Source of the DNA: Bog-473 sp963726005
GTDB taxonomy: Bacteria; Actinomycetota; Acidimicrobiia; Acidimicrobiales; RAAP-2
Direction of reading: 5' to 3'
NCBI GenBank assembly: GCA_963726005.1
Contig: CAVSAT010000004.1
Coordinates: forward strand, 1 to 64,000
Length of the DNA: 64,000 bases
Under the pieces are notes generated by a model. It saw only the letters and a list, made by a program, of their open reading frames with translations. It searched no databases and was not told the DNA's origin. Below, piece after piece: positions 37,137 through 45,112 of the stretch. The stretch's first letter is position 1. The number at the start of each line of letters is the position of its first letter. A program made the translations under genes and the position numbers.

Positions 37137-37265
37137 ATGAATGACTTGGTCTCCTTTCAAAGACATCGCGTCCATAGAGCCGACTTCATCGATCAGTTGG
37201 AGGACATCATCACCGTCGGCGAGTCTTATAAGAGGGTCGCCAGCGGCGAGATCCTCTTCACATAG
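37137..37265 (+). CDS. Small ORF, 42 codons, downstream of a DevR-like box
   Basis: ATG 37137 to TAG 37265. The product is a charged helical peptide including HRADFIDQLEDIITVGESYK. A shorter 11-codon reading (MTTRKRPARNE) starts at 37109 after a good AGAGGAATTG ribosome site and ends across this start codon, so translational coupling is possible. No family is recognised. Support comes from the strong box upstream and the lack of any other gene in the 450 bp before the DsbA-like gene. Confidence 0.4.
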   Translation: MNDLVSFQRHRVHRADFIDQLEDIITVGESYKRVASGEILFT

Positions 37266-37279
37266 ATGGGTCAGTTCGT

Positions 37280-37900
37280 ATGGCAGCGATAGACGTATTC
37301 GCCGATGTCTGGTGCCCCTTCGCGCATGTGGGGCTTCGCACCGTGTTTGAGCGGCGGAGCGAACTCGGGCGAGACGACTTGACCGTTCGAGTGCGAGCTT
37401 GGCCACTCGAGCTCGTCAACGGTAAGCCGCTCGATGTCGTAGCGACCGCATCACACATCGAGGAGCTGCGCGAGCAGGTGGCTCCGAACATGTTCGTTGG
37501 TTTCAACCGCAGTTGCTTCCCGTTGACCACACTCCCCGCGCTCGCATTGGCTTCCGCTGCCTATCGCAAGGACGATAGAACTGATGAAGCCGTGAGTCTT
37601 GCACTGCGCCAGACCCTCTTCGAGGAGGGTCGTGATATTTCCGATCCCGACGTGCTCGGCGTGGTGGCGCAAGCCCATGGTCTCGGTACAAGCACTGCCT
37701 CGGACACCGACCTCCTCCTGGCGGATTGGCACGAGGGTGAGGAGCGGGGCGTCAAGGGTTCACCGCATTTTTTCTGTCGTGACGTCGAGTCCTTTTGCCC
37801 GTCACTCCTAGTCACCCGGGACGACGAAGGCCGGGTGCATTTGCAGCGCAATGTTGGGGTCCTCGACGCGTTCCTTGAGAAGTGTTTCGCGTCTGTCTGA
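37280..37900 (+). CDS. DsbA/FrnE-family thioredoxin-fold oxidoreductase
   Basis: 206 residues. The thioredoxin-fold N-terminus IDVFADVWCPFAHVGLRTVF has a WCPF active-site region with a single Cys (CPFA instead of CxxC), as in FrnE/HCCA isomerase-like DsbA relatives. The C-terminus has ERGVKGSPHFF, the cis-Pro segment, then CRDVESFCPS. Role: thiol-disulfide or glutathione/mycothiol-type chemistry in the cytoplasm; there is no signal peptide. It lies 15 bp after the small ORF and probably shares the promoter with the box at 37028. Confidence 0.8.
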   Translation: MAAIDVFADVWCPFAHVGLRTVFERRSELGRDDLTVRVRAWPLELVNGKPLDVVATASHIEELREQVAPNMFVGFNRSCFPLTTLPALALASAAYRKDDRTDEAVSLALRQTLFEEGRDISDPDVLGVVAQAHGLGTSTASDTDLLLADWHEGEERGVKGSPHFFCRDVESFCPSLLVTRDDEGRVHLQRNVGVLDAFLEKCFASV

Positions 37901-38062
37901 AAGGCAGAGCGGGCCGTCGGGTTCGGATGCGCCCGCAGGGTGGCCTTGAGGCCCGCTCGTTCACCCACTGCTCCCGAGCGCCCGATGTACCTGGGCGACG
38001 TCGTGCTTCATGGCCGAAAGGGCCTCTCGCCGCAGCGCCAGGCCTCACTGCGAGTGACATCT

Positions 38063-38099
38063 GGGACTACTGTCCCTGGTCCTTTGGGACCATTTTCCC
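38063..38099. promoter_or_regulatory. Tandem DevR-like boxes spaced 23 bp
   Basis: Two 14-bp boxes: GGGACTACTGTCCC (38063-38076) and GGGACCATTTTCCC (38086-38099). The start-to-start spacing of 23 bp is about two helical turns, as in mycobacterial promoters with paired DosR sites. They lie 66 bp before ATG 38166. Confidence 0.65.
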
Positions 38100-38165
38100 T
38101 ACGCGGACGGGGCGAAATGCGAGGACGATAGCGGGAGACCTAACCGCAATCCCGAGGAGATAGCG

Positions 38166-38354
38166 ATGGCAGCGAGCGAGCCAGACATCCAGGATGTGGA
38201 CGAACTTCGTGTCGTTGGCGTCGACGGCTCGGCGCGCGCCCCTCGTGTCGTTGAGTTCGCCGCGAACGACGCTCCGCTGTGGGGCCTCCTCGTGGTGAGT
38301 GTGCTCCGCCGAAGAGTCAACCATGGCCGCGTGACCGAAAGGGAGCCACAATGA
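38166..38354 (+). CDS. Truncated universal stress protein fragment
   Basis: 62 codons. Residues 13-33 (ELRVVGVDGSARAPRVVEFA) are the N-terminal strand and helix of a UspA domain. The rest of the fold, including the ATP-binding glycine motif, is absent. The stop overlaps the start of the PNPOx gene by 4 bp (ATGA), so the fragment may survive as a translated leader for that gene. It is first in a transcript controlled by tandem DevR-like boxes. Confidence 0.55.
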   Translation: MAASEPDIQDVDELRVVGVDGSARAPRVVEFAANDAPLWGLLVVSVLRRRVNHGRVTEREPQ

Positions 38355-39007
38355 AGCTGGACCCTCGTGGCTCGACGGTGCTCAGCGAGGACGCGTGCCG
38401 GCGGAGGTTGGAGCATGCCGCGGCCTCCGCGAGCGTAGGACGAATCGCCGTCAACGGGCCTCGATCGCCTTACGTCATACCGGTGAACTTCACTGTCGTT
38501 GAGGGCGGTATTTTGGTCCGTCTCGGAACGGGCTGGGCCGCCTTCCACATGGATGGAGCGGCCGTGACCTTCGAGACCGACCAGGCTGCGGCGCCTCGGC
38601 GTTCCGGTTGGAGTGTCGTGGTCGAGGGTGTCGCCCGCGTAGTCCCCTACGATGACGTCGCGCGACTCGGCGTCAACCTGCCTACCCCCATGGTGACCGT
38701 CCCGGGCATCCGCGTGTTCGAGATCATCCCGTTCATGGTCACGGGTCGCGCTGTCGAACCTGACCTCCGGGGTGAGCAGGGAGAGCCAGGCGCTGAGTCG
38801 CCCGGGCAAACTGGGGAGCAGACGAGGACCCTGGATCTCGGTCACGACGCCGCCGAGGAGCTTGACTCCGTCCTGCGGTCGGTGCTCGGTGATCTCAGCT
38901 CCGAGATTGCGGACACCGATAATTCGGCCTTCCGCAGGGCGCTGCTCGCCCGTCGCCGTGTGCTCGACGGTATTGCTGCGCAGTTGGCGATAACGGACGT
39001 CACGTAA
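38351..39007 (+). CDS. PNPOx-fold protein with C-terminal helical extension
   Basis: 218 residues. The PNPOx-like split barrel covers residues 8-135: VLSEDACRRRLEHAAASASV, GRIAVNGPRSPYVIPVNFTV, AAPRRSGWSVVVEGVARVV and FEIIPFMVTGRAV. A linker and a helical tail (HDAAEELDSVLRSVLGDLSS, then FRRALLARRRVLDGIAAQLA) follow. Unlike the copies at 29875 and 33906 it has no HTH. Flavin or heme binding is possible. It is coupled to the USP fragment by a 4-bp overlap. Confidence 0.75.
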   Translation: MKLDPRGSTVLSEDACRRRLEHAAASASVGRIAVNGPRSPYVIPVNFTVVEGGILVRLGTGWAAFHMDGAAVTFETDQAAAPRRSGWSVVVEGVARVVPYDDVARLGVNLPTPMVTVPGIRVFEIIPFMVTGRAVEPDLRGEQGEPGAESPGQTGEQTRTLDLGHDAAEELDSVLRSVLGDLSSEIADTDNSAFRRALLARRRVLDGIAAQLAITDVT

Positions 39008-39246
39008 CGGTTGCGAAACCTACGGACTCGGACTGTTCGGCGTGTGCTGGTCCCGAGGCGTAGTGGCCGCAACCCCAGACCGGTCTGTCCCAACTCTGTC
39101 CCAACCTCAGGGTCCCCGCCCAGTGCGGGCCAGTCTCAACCCGTCCTGGACTCCGGAAGTTCCTCCTGCATGCCCAGGACCGTTGGCGACGAGACGGGAC
39201 TTGACGGAGCGGACTAAATGGAGAAAGACCGCTCCAAGGAGGACAC

Positions 39247-39807
39247 ATGACAACGGAACTCCAATCGACCCCCGCTTCGGACAGGTCGTCGGTGGTGTCG
39301 CGTGCTCGCCCGCTTCGCTTGAGGCACTCGAATGGGACGCTTCGCTACTCATCAATGACTCGTTCGGCCGTTGATGTGGTTGCGGCCTGGGATTGGCCTG
39401 TCAATCTAAGTCTGGTCCCAATCGGGCGCCGGATTTCGCATCGGCGTTGAGCGCAGAACAAATTCTGGATTGGCTTGATCCAACAGAGGAGAGACGAACA
39501 CCCAGATCTGCATATCGATGGTCGTGTGGTCCAAGGTGACGCAGCCTCGGTGTTGGAAGACGCATCCAAGGGAGCGGCTCTGCTGGTGATTGCCACCAGA
39601 GGTCACCGGGAACTCGTTGGGTTCTTGCTTGGGTCAGTAAGCGAACACTGTGCGACGCATGCCCAATGTCCCGTGCTCGTGTTATCGCAGCGGGTCCCAA
39701 AGCTCGATGTCGGACACCCCGGGGGGAGCTCTGACGGGCGGGGTGTGAAACTGAACCCAGTTGCTGGCTCACGAAGAGAACGGACAACGCAGGAAGCTCC
39801 TCCTTAG
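39247..39807 (+). pseudogene. Universal stress protein, multiply frameshifted
   Basis: Pieces of one UspA domain appear in three frames: CSPASLEALEWDA near 39315, SAVDVVAAWDWPVNLSLVPI near 39365, ALSAEQILDWLDPTEERR near 39450, and the nucleotide-binding end LLVIATRGHRELVGFLLGSV with CPVLVLSQR near 39575-39690. The GGACAAG-type start region (MTTELQSTPAS) at 39247 is preceded by AAGGAGGACAC, a strong ribosome site. A rho-independent terminator follows. Last gene before the right att copy. Confidence 0.65.
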
Positions 39808-39840
39808 GTGCCGAGGGAGCCTAGGCACCTAAGACTTTTT
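39803..39840 (+). terminator. Rho-independent terminator
   Basis: Stem CTTAGGTGCC (39803-39812) with GGCACCTAAG (39824-39833), an 11-nt loop that can pair further, then ACTTTTT. It ends the transcript of the universal stress protein gene just before the repeat arm and att core. Confidence 0.75.
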
Positions 39841-39862
39841 GCTACTGCCTTGCTACTCAAAT
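39838..39862 (+). repeat. Repeat arm upstream of the right att copy
   Basis: TTTGCTACTGCC followed by TTGCTACTCAAAT. It matches 12644-12668 at 22 of 25 positions and contains the same TGCTACT heptamer twice. It lies 126 bp before the att core. Confidence 0.6.
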
Positions 39863-39963
39863 TGATGGACTGACGAGTTATTGGTCGCACAGGCCTGGAC
39901 ACGGCACCTAATCTGAACTGGTCTGACGGAATCAGGCGCACCGGGTGGACGATCTGAATCGCT

Positions 39964-40006
39964 CTTTTAATCCCAAGGTGCCGGGATCGAGACCCGGGCG
40001 GCCCAC
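39964..40006 (+). repeat. Right att copy (exact tRNA-Lys 3' fragment)
   Basis: 43 bp identical to 9042-9084. The acceptor 5' strand and D arm are absent, so this is not a functional tRNA. It marks the right boundary of a segment of about 31 kb inserted at the tRNA-Lys. No integrase ORF lies within 1 kb on either side. Confidence 0.75.
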
Positions 40007-40184
40007 AAACGGGAGTGCCCCACAATCGGAGTCCAGGCCTCGCACTGCGGTCTCCGATACCTATGCTCGACCAAACCGATCGACCCGTCGCCCTGCCGAA
40101 GGTATCGCCTCCACAGACCTCCATTGACGCTGGATCCCAGCGACGGGAACATCATCGGCGCGATTTGGGGACGGGGGAGCGGCG

Positions 40185-41357
40185 TCAAGATTGGCGCCGA
40201 CCGCGGCGAAGGAGGCTGGGCCGGGGCTCGATGACAACTGGCGGCCGCTCGTACACAAATGATTCGCCGCCGCCGGGACGGCGCTGAGGCGGACGACGGG
40301 GTTCGACCGGACCGGATCGCATGTGACGCCGCTGACCCGACCACGGGGCCGGCGGTACGGTCAGGCGGTCGGCCAGTCGGTAGGCGACGCTCTCGTAGTT
40401 GACGCGCCAGCCGCGAAAGTCGGCCCACGCGTCATCTGCACTTCGCTCGGTGGCGAAACCCACGCTCTCGAGCATGGTCACCGCTCGCTCAAACTCTGCA
40501 AACGTCAGGTCGATGGGACCATCGGGATTCGGATCTGGGTCCACCTCCCATCCGACCGTGGTTGCGATCCGGTTGAGCAATGTGAATCCCATTCGAAGGC
40601 ATAGACGGGCCTGGGAAGACGCCTTGCTTGGCGCGAGCGCCAGGTGCATGGCGGCGGCATCGAGAACCGCGATGAGCCCGAGGAGCCACGAATACCACGG
40701 CTCGGGAGACCGAAAGAGGAGCAGCACGGGATAGGTGGTGTGGGTTTCGGCCACGTCGGCCGCCCACTCCTCCCATGCGGCATACAGGTCTGGGAGGGTG
40801 TCAGTGATTCCCACCAGCTGGTGCCGGGCCAGGAGCTCGGGACCCCATGCTGGGACACCGGCCCGACTCTCAAGCAGGGCAACGAGACTCTCGCGTCGGT
40901 TGAACGAGCTGTAGAGAGCCGGTAGGTATGCGATCTGCAGGGCGACAATCACGACCCAGATGGCTCCAACGGAGATGTCCACACCCGTGTCGGCCTGGCC
41001 GCCGCTATGGACGGCTCCCACCGTGAAGAGAGATGTGAGGGCCTGGAGCAACCCATCGGCGAACGACGCGCCCGCCCCGACGAGGAGGAGCCCGAACCCG
41101 AACACCAGGCTGGCAGCCCAGAACATCAGCTGCACGACGAGGGCAACCGGGCCGGTCGGCGCCAGGATGGCGTCCTGGCGCTCGTATGTCTTCGCCAAAT
41201 GAGACGCGAGGACGAAGCACATCCGGACGCTTCGGTTGACCTGAAGACTCAAGCGCTCGATGCCCGACGGTCGCCGCGGGAGGACCATCGTGAATATGAC
41301 GTCGGCGACGGTAACCACCACAACGATCAGACCGACGATCGTGGCGACGACATTCAT
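40185..41357 (-). CDS. Membrane protein with ion-channel-like N-terminal region
   Basis: 390 residues. Hydrophobic segments lie at residues 4-25 (VATIVGLIVVVVTVADVIFT), 72-95 (VALVVQLMFWAASLVFGFGL) and 128-150 (VGAIWVVIVALQIAYLPALY). A re-entrant-looking stretch LLQALTSLFTVGAVHSGG precedes the last, recalling a K+-channel pore but without a TVGYG filter. A large soluble C-terminal domain and a basic proline-rich tail follow. The function is not recognised. First gene beyond the right att copy, on the minus strand. Confidence 0.6.
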   Translation of the reverse strand: MNVVATIVGLIVVVVTVADVIFTMVLPRRPSGIERLSLQVNRSVRMCFVLASHLAKTYERQDAILAPTGPVALVVQLMFWAASLVFGFGLLLVGAGASFADGLLQALTSLFTVGAVHSGGQADTGVDISVGAIWVVIVALQIAYLPALYSSFNRRESLVALLESRAGVPAWGPELLARHQLVGITDTLPDLYAAWEEWAADVAETHTTYPVLLLFRSPEPWYSWLLGLIAVLDAAAMHLALAPSKASSQARLCLRMGFTLLNRIATTVGWEVDPDPNPDGPIDLTFAEFERAVTMLESVGFATERSADDAWADFRGWRVNYESVAYRLADRLTVPPAPWSGQRRHMRSGPVEPRRPPQRRPGGGESFVYERPPVVIEPRPSLLRRGRRQS

Positions 41358-41482
41358 CGTCCCGCCACGCGGTCATCGAGCGGGAGCACGGGTCCGAGCG
41401 TATCTAGCGTGGGCCTGGCCTGCGGGTCTTCGAGAAGTCCCGAAAGCGGTCCTAAGCGACCGGGAGTGCGGTTGTCCGCCTA

Positions 41483-42265
41483 CTAATTCTGACTTACCAC
41501 TCTCTGCTCGGTGGCGGTTCCCAGCTCCGATTCGCAGGACAGATCGAACTCGATTCCAACCCGCGTGGTTTCCCCGCGCATCAGCGTCGAGTTTGTGATC
41601 TTGCCTTCGAGTCGGATGCTGATCTCCCCCGCGGGAACATCCACGAGGATATGGCGGCCGACCAATTGGCTCAGCGGGGGGCAGTTGAGCGTTATTCCGA
41701 TACCGAGCATGGAGATGTCGATGACCCGGCACTCTGACCACTCGTCAAGAGACTCGCCTTCAATATGACAGATCCCGTCCCAAACGGTGGGTTGGCGCGG
41801 GACTCGACGGCGAAACCGAGTGGCGGTCCCTACTTCGATCCGAACATTTTCGGGAAACCCGTGAGTACCAATTGGAGTCAGATCTTCAGTCGCCTTGCCA
41901 TGATGGTTGATCACATCTCGAAGATCACTCAGCTGAGCCACCATCTCGTCACCGTCAGCGAGGATGGTTGATCGCACGGTGTCGGCCACGGCTCGGTACG
42001 CCATCATCTCGGCTTTGACGCGTCTCCCAAACGCTGGATCCGGGCACGCATTGTGCTCGAGCCACCGGATCGCCCGATGGGCCATGTCAAAAAGGTGGTC
42101 GTATGCGGCTAAACGTGGGGCGTCTCCGCTGTCGCCGATGAGAGCATCGAACTGCCGTTCGGCCGCCATTAGTGGACCCCAGGGCCGACGCGCCCAATCG
42201 AACCAACGTATGAGTTCGATGCCGTCAACCGGGTCTACTTTGCTAGCTGTTGTCCCCACCATCAC
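41483..42265 (-). CDS. PilZ-domain protein (c-di-GMP receptor), long form
   Basis: 260 residues. Residues 1-150 form a helical domain of unknown type with WFDWARRPWGPLMAAERQFD and AHRAIRWLEHNACPDP. Residues 152-250 are a PilZ domain with both c-di-GMP motifs: RRRVPRQP (RxxxR) and CRVIDISMLGIGIT (DxSxxG). The core VGIEFDLS is typical. It should bind c-di-GMP and transmit the signal to an unknown partner. A shorter paralogue at 43495 has nearly the same PilZ domain, and the serine acetyltransferase-like gene lies between them. Confidence 0.82.
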   Translation of the reverse strand: MMVGTTASKVDPVDGIELIRWFDWARRPWGPLMAAERQFDALIGDSGDAPRLAAYDHLFDMAHRAIRWLEHNACPDPAFGRRVKAEMMAYRAVADTVRSTILADGDEMVAQLSDLRDVINHHGKATEDLTPIGTHGFPENVRIEVGTATRFRRRVPRQPTVWDGICHIEGESLDEWSECRVIDISMLGIGITLNCPPLSQLVGRHILVDVPAGEISIRLEGKITNSTLMRGETTRVGIEFDLSCESELGTATEQRVVSQN

Positions 42266-42378
42266 GCATTGTCCCCCTCATTCGGCACAGCGTTGACTCG
42301 GTTTGGGAACCGGTGAACCTGGCTACGATCCAAGCTTCGGAACGCAACCCAGGGATGCCTTTAGCACTTGTTGTCCAT

Positions 42379-43034
42379 TTATTGAGATCTCTCAGAAATG
42401 GAACGCCCGACCCCTGGGTAGCGGACGTAGTCAAACGAGCCGCGATGCGACAGTACGACCGGCAACGGCGCCGCCAGGACCGTACGCACCGGCACGTCTG
42501 CGACCACCACGACGTTGACCCCGATCATGACGTCGTCGCCCACATGTATGGATCCGAGGACGCGCGCTCCAGTGCATACATTCACTCGGTCCCCCAACTG
42601 CGGAGACTTCCGCTGATCTCCACGGCCACTCGAGATGAGGGTGTCGGGCCCAGGTTGCATTTCGTCCCTATGACGCAGCTCGCACCCACGATGACGCCTC
42701 CAAAATGGGCAATGTAGAGGCCCGGACCAATGTGGGCTGTCGGTGCGATCGAGATACCAGTCAGAATCTCGATCGGCCGTCGAGCCAGGTCGTGCAGGAT
42801 GCGACACCACCGTCCTTTCAGTCCCCCTTGCTGGTGCGCCCAATGCCCGAACCGGTACGCAGCAGTGGCAAGGATCCCAGGTTGCGTTGCCAGTATGACC
42901 GCCAACGAACGCCGGCTGTACCTGCGGTTCGTGTAGTAGAGGTACCGCTCCGCGTCGGCGCGGAACGACGAGCGAACGTCGTCGAAACGCTTCGTGCAGC
43001 ATTCCCTATGTTGATCGGAGTCCAGTCCCTTCAC
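42379..43034 (-). pseudogene. Serine O-acetyltransferase-like (left-handed beta-helix), one frameshift
   Basis: About 218 residues when the frames join near 42655. The N-terminal helical part is RADAERYLYYTNRRYSRRSL and LATAAYRFGHWAHQQ. It is followed by hexapeptide repeats (ISIAPTAHIGPGLYIAHFGG, VIVGASCVIGTKCNLGP, GDRVNVCTGARVLGSIHVGD, DVMIGVNVVVVADVPVRTVL). The layout resembles CysE-type serine acetyltransferases and also sugar O-acetyltransferases of polysaccharide clusters. Its position between two PilZ genes leaves a polysaccharide role open. The 460 bp from 43035 to 43494 hold no gene I can support. Confidence 0.7.
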
Positions 43035-43494
43035 GGCACGGTCCTATCTTTTCGACACAACCATTGCAACCAGCATGTAGATGAGTGCGAACCACACCGG
43101 CACGAAGGTCATTGATCGGATCAGCTATAGGTCTCGACGATGCCTCGAGTGTCGCCTAGGTGTTCAGCCCAACCAGGTTGTTGATTCGCCTGATCGGTGG
43201 GCCCTCGACGGCCGTTCACTGCCTGCCTCGGAGCGGTTGGGCTGGGCATAAGCCAATTCGGCGCACGTTGCAACCGGGGTGATGAGTCACCGGACCCGTG
43301 ATGCCCCTCAAGGACTCTCGACTTCTGGCCGATGTTTGGCGTGGGGCGGGGACGGTTGTGCTCTCGGTGTGGCGGCTCAACTCGGACCGTTGCGAGGTCA
43401 TCGACCAGCGTGTCGAGGCAATTGGTGAACGGTTCCAACGCTTGTGCAGATGCTGGCTTCCAAAGACGCTTTTGGGAGAAGGAGGGTCCAACAA

Positions 43495-43845
43495 ATGCAG
43501 TTCCGTCGTCGAGTACCACGTCAACCCGCCGGCTGGGATGGGGTCTGCCAGATTGAGGGGGAGTTCGCCGCCAGGTGCCGGGTCATCGACATCTCGATGC
43601 TCGGGGTCGGCATCACGCTCGATCACCCGTCGCCGTACGCGCTCGTGGGCCGTCACATCTCTGTCGATGTTCCCGCGGTCGGCGACTCGGCCAGCATCCG
43701 ACTGGAAGGCAAGGTCACCAACGCCAGGCTGACTCTCAGGACGACCGTCCGGGTTGGCATCGAGTTCGATAGTCCGTCCGCGGACCTCGTGAGCAAGGTA
43801 GGTGGCCACGCGAAGGCGGGCGTCCGTCGTATACGCGCTCGATAG
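43495..43845 (+). CDS. PilZ-domain protein, short form
   Basis: 116 residues from ATG 43495, chosen because AAGGAGGG precedes it by eight bases. It is almost entirely a PilZ domain: RRRVPRQPAGWDGVCQIEGE, CRVIDISMLGVGITLDHPSP, LVGRHISVDVPAVGDSASIR and VRVGIEFD. Both c-di-GMP-binding motifs (RxxxR, DxSxxG) are present. It is highly similar to the PilZ part of the protein at 41483, on the opposite strand, so it probably arose by local duplication. It ends in a basic tail (AKAGVRRIRAR). Confidence 0.8.
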   Translation: MQFRRRVPRQPAGWDGVCQIEGEFAARCRVIDISMLGVGITLDHPSPYALVGRHISVDVPAVGDSASIRLEGKVTNARLTLRTTVRVGIEFDSPSADLVSKVGGHAKAGVRRIRAR

Positions 43846-44066
43846 ACGACACGGCAGAGACGCTGCGGACCACGGGCACCTCGTCCGGCGGTAGCAGGGC
43901 TCCGTCGGCACCGGGCGAACAACGGTCCTTGGCCTCTCTCCGCCGGCAGCAGGGCGGAACTCGAAGGACTCTTAAACGACCCTGCGAGGGTCCGAGCGAT
44001 CGCCTAGACCATTCGGTTATAACGCGCTGCACCGCGACGACGAACAGCCGACATCAGGAGTGCATC

Positions 44067-44543
44067 ATGAGCATGCGGCTTCCCGAACCAAAACTGACGA
44101 AGATCCTCCGCCTGGAGGCGAGCCTGGGCGAGGTCCTCGATGTTGGGAACGTGTCGCAGGGGCGACGACGGCGAATCGTCCCCCTGATCGGCGGCACATT
44201 TGCGGGGCCTGAACTCAACGGTACGCTCCTCCCCGGAGCCAGCGCCGATTGGCAGATTCTTTTGCCGGACGGTACCGCGCTCGGAGATATCCGCGTCACA
44301 CTGCAAACTGATCACGGTGACTTGCTGTATCTCCGTTCGCAAGGAGTGCGGCACGGCAGCGCGGAGGTTCTCGCCCGACTCAGTCGTGGCGAGGAGGTCG
44401 ACGCGAGTGAGTACGTGTTCCGCACGTCAACGCAGATCGAGACGGCGGCACCCGATTTCGACTGGCTGAACAAGGGTGTATTCATCAGTGTCGCCGGACG
44501 CCAACCTGAAGGCGTGATCTACGAGGTCTACCTCGTTGGATGA
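44067..44543 (+). CDS. DUF3237-family protein
   Basis: 158 residues from ATG 44067. DUF3237 features are the N-terminal strand LTKILRLEASLGEVLDVGNV, the segment RIVPLIGGTFAGPELNGTLL, then PGASADWQILLPDGTALGDI and the C-terminal stretch FDWLNKGVFISVAGRQPEGV ending VIYEVYLVG. The family adopts a beta-barrel and its biochemical role is not established. It is monocistronic as far as visible. Confidence 0.82.
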   Translation: MSMRLPEPKLTKILRLEASLGEVLDVGNVSQGRRRRIVPLIGGTFAGPELNGTLLPGASADWQILLPDGTALGDIRVTLQTDHGDLLYLRSQGVRHGSAEVLARLSRGEEVDASEYVFRTSTQIETAAPDFDWLNKGVFISVAGRQPEGVIYEVYLVG

Positions 44544-44669
44544 ACTCATCCCTCGATAGCACGCGAAAACCGGCTTCTTCACCGTCGGCCGGAGGGTCGC
44601 GATTGTCAGCGGCGGCTCCCTGGGCAGCTTCCGCGCTATATCAACGTCAAGTTGGGCAAGAATGTCCGC

Positions 44670-45002
44670 ATGGCATTCGGACAACAGTCAGGTCCACCGG
44701 CCTCGGCAAAGCAGGTCCGGGAGCTCATCGACCTCCTCAAGGGCGCGGGACATACGGACTTTCGCGATGCACGCGGCCCGATGGGCTTTACCCAGCGCCA
44801 GGCTGGGGGAAAGTTCTCACGCGATGAAGCGGAGGCGTTCATCGCCCAGCTGCGGGACGCAGAGTCCGACGGGAGTACCTCCATCGCTGCGCCGGCGTGG
44901 CGGCAATCAGCTCAAAAGCAAATGATGAGTTCTCTACCTTCGGAACAGCTCGCTGATGAGCTTCGTCGTCGTGGATGGACGGCCATCGAGCCTCGTGCCT
45001 AG
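44670..45002 (+). CDS. Conserved hypothetical protein
   Basis: 110 residues from ATG 44670 (a TTG at 44652 would add six). Visible segments are GQQSGPPASAKQVRELIDLL, FRDARGPMGFTQRQAGGKFS and RDEAEAFIAQLRDAE, then a C-terminal helix LPSEQLADELRRRGWTAIEP. I recall similar short actinobacterial proteins without known function. It is soluble and charged, with no TM segment. Possibly co-transcribed with the DUF3237 gene 126 bp upstream. Confidence 0.65.
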   Translation: MAFGQQSGPPASAKQVRELIDLLKGAGHTDFRDARGPMGFTQRQAGGKFSRDEAEAFIAQLRDAESDGSTSIAAPAWRQSAQKQMMSSLPSEQLADELRRRGWTAIEPRA

Positions 45003-45112
45003 GCGTACCCAGGATAGGCGGGTGTGGGTCACTTCAACGTGGTCGCGTACAGACGGGGTCGGGACGCCGGCCCCACGAGGTGGCCGAACATCCGGTCGTC
45101 TTCCGCAAAATG

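Noticed and set aside
40960..41030. K+ channel selectivity filter in the 390-residue membrane protein
   Set aside because: The stretch SLFTVGAVHSGG lacks the TVGYG signature, so channel function is not claimed.
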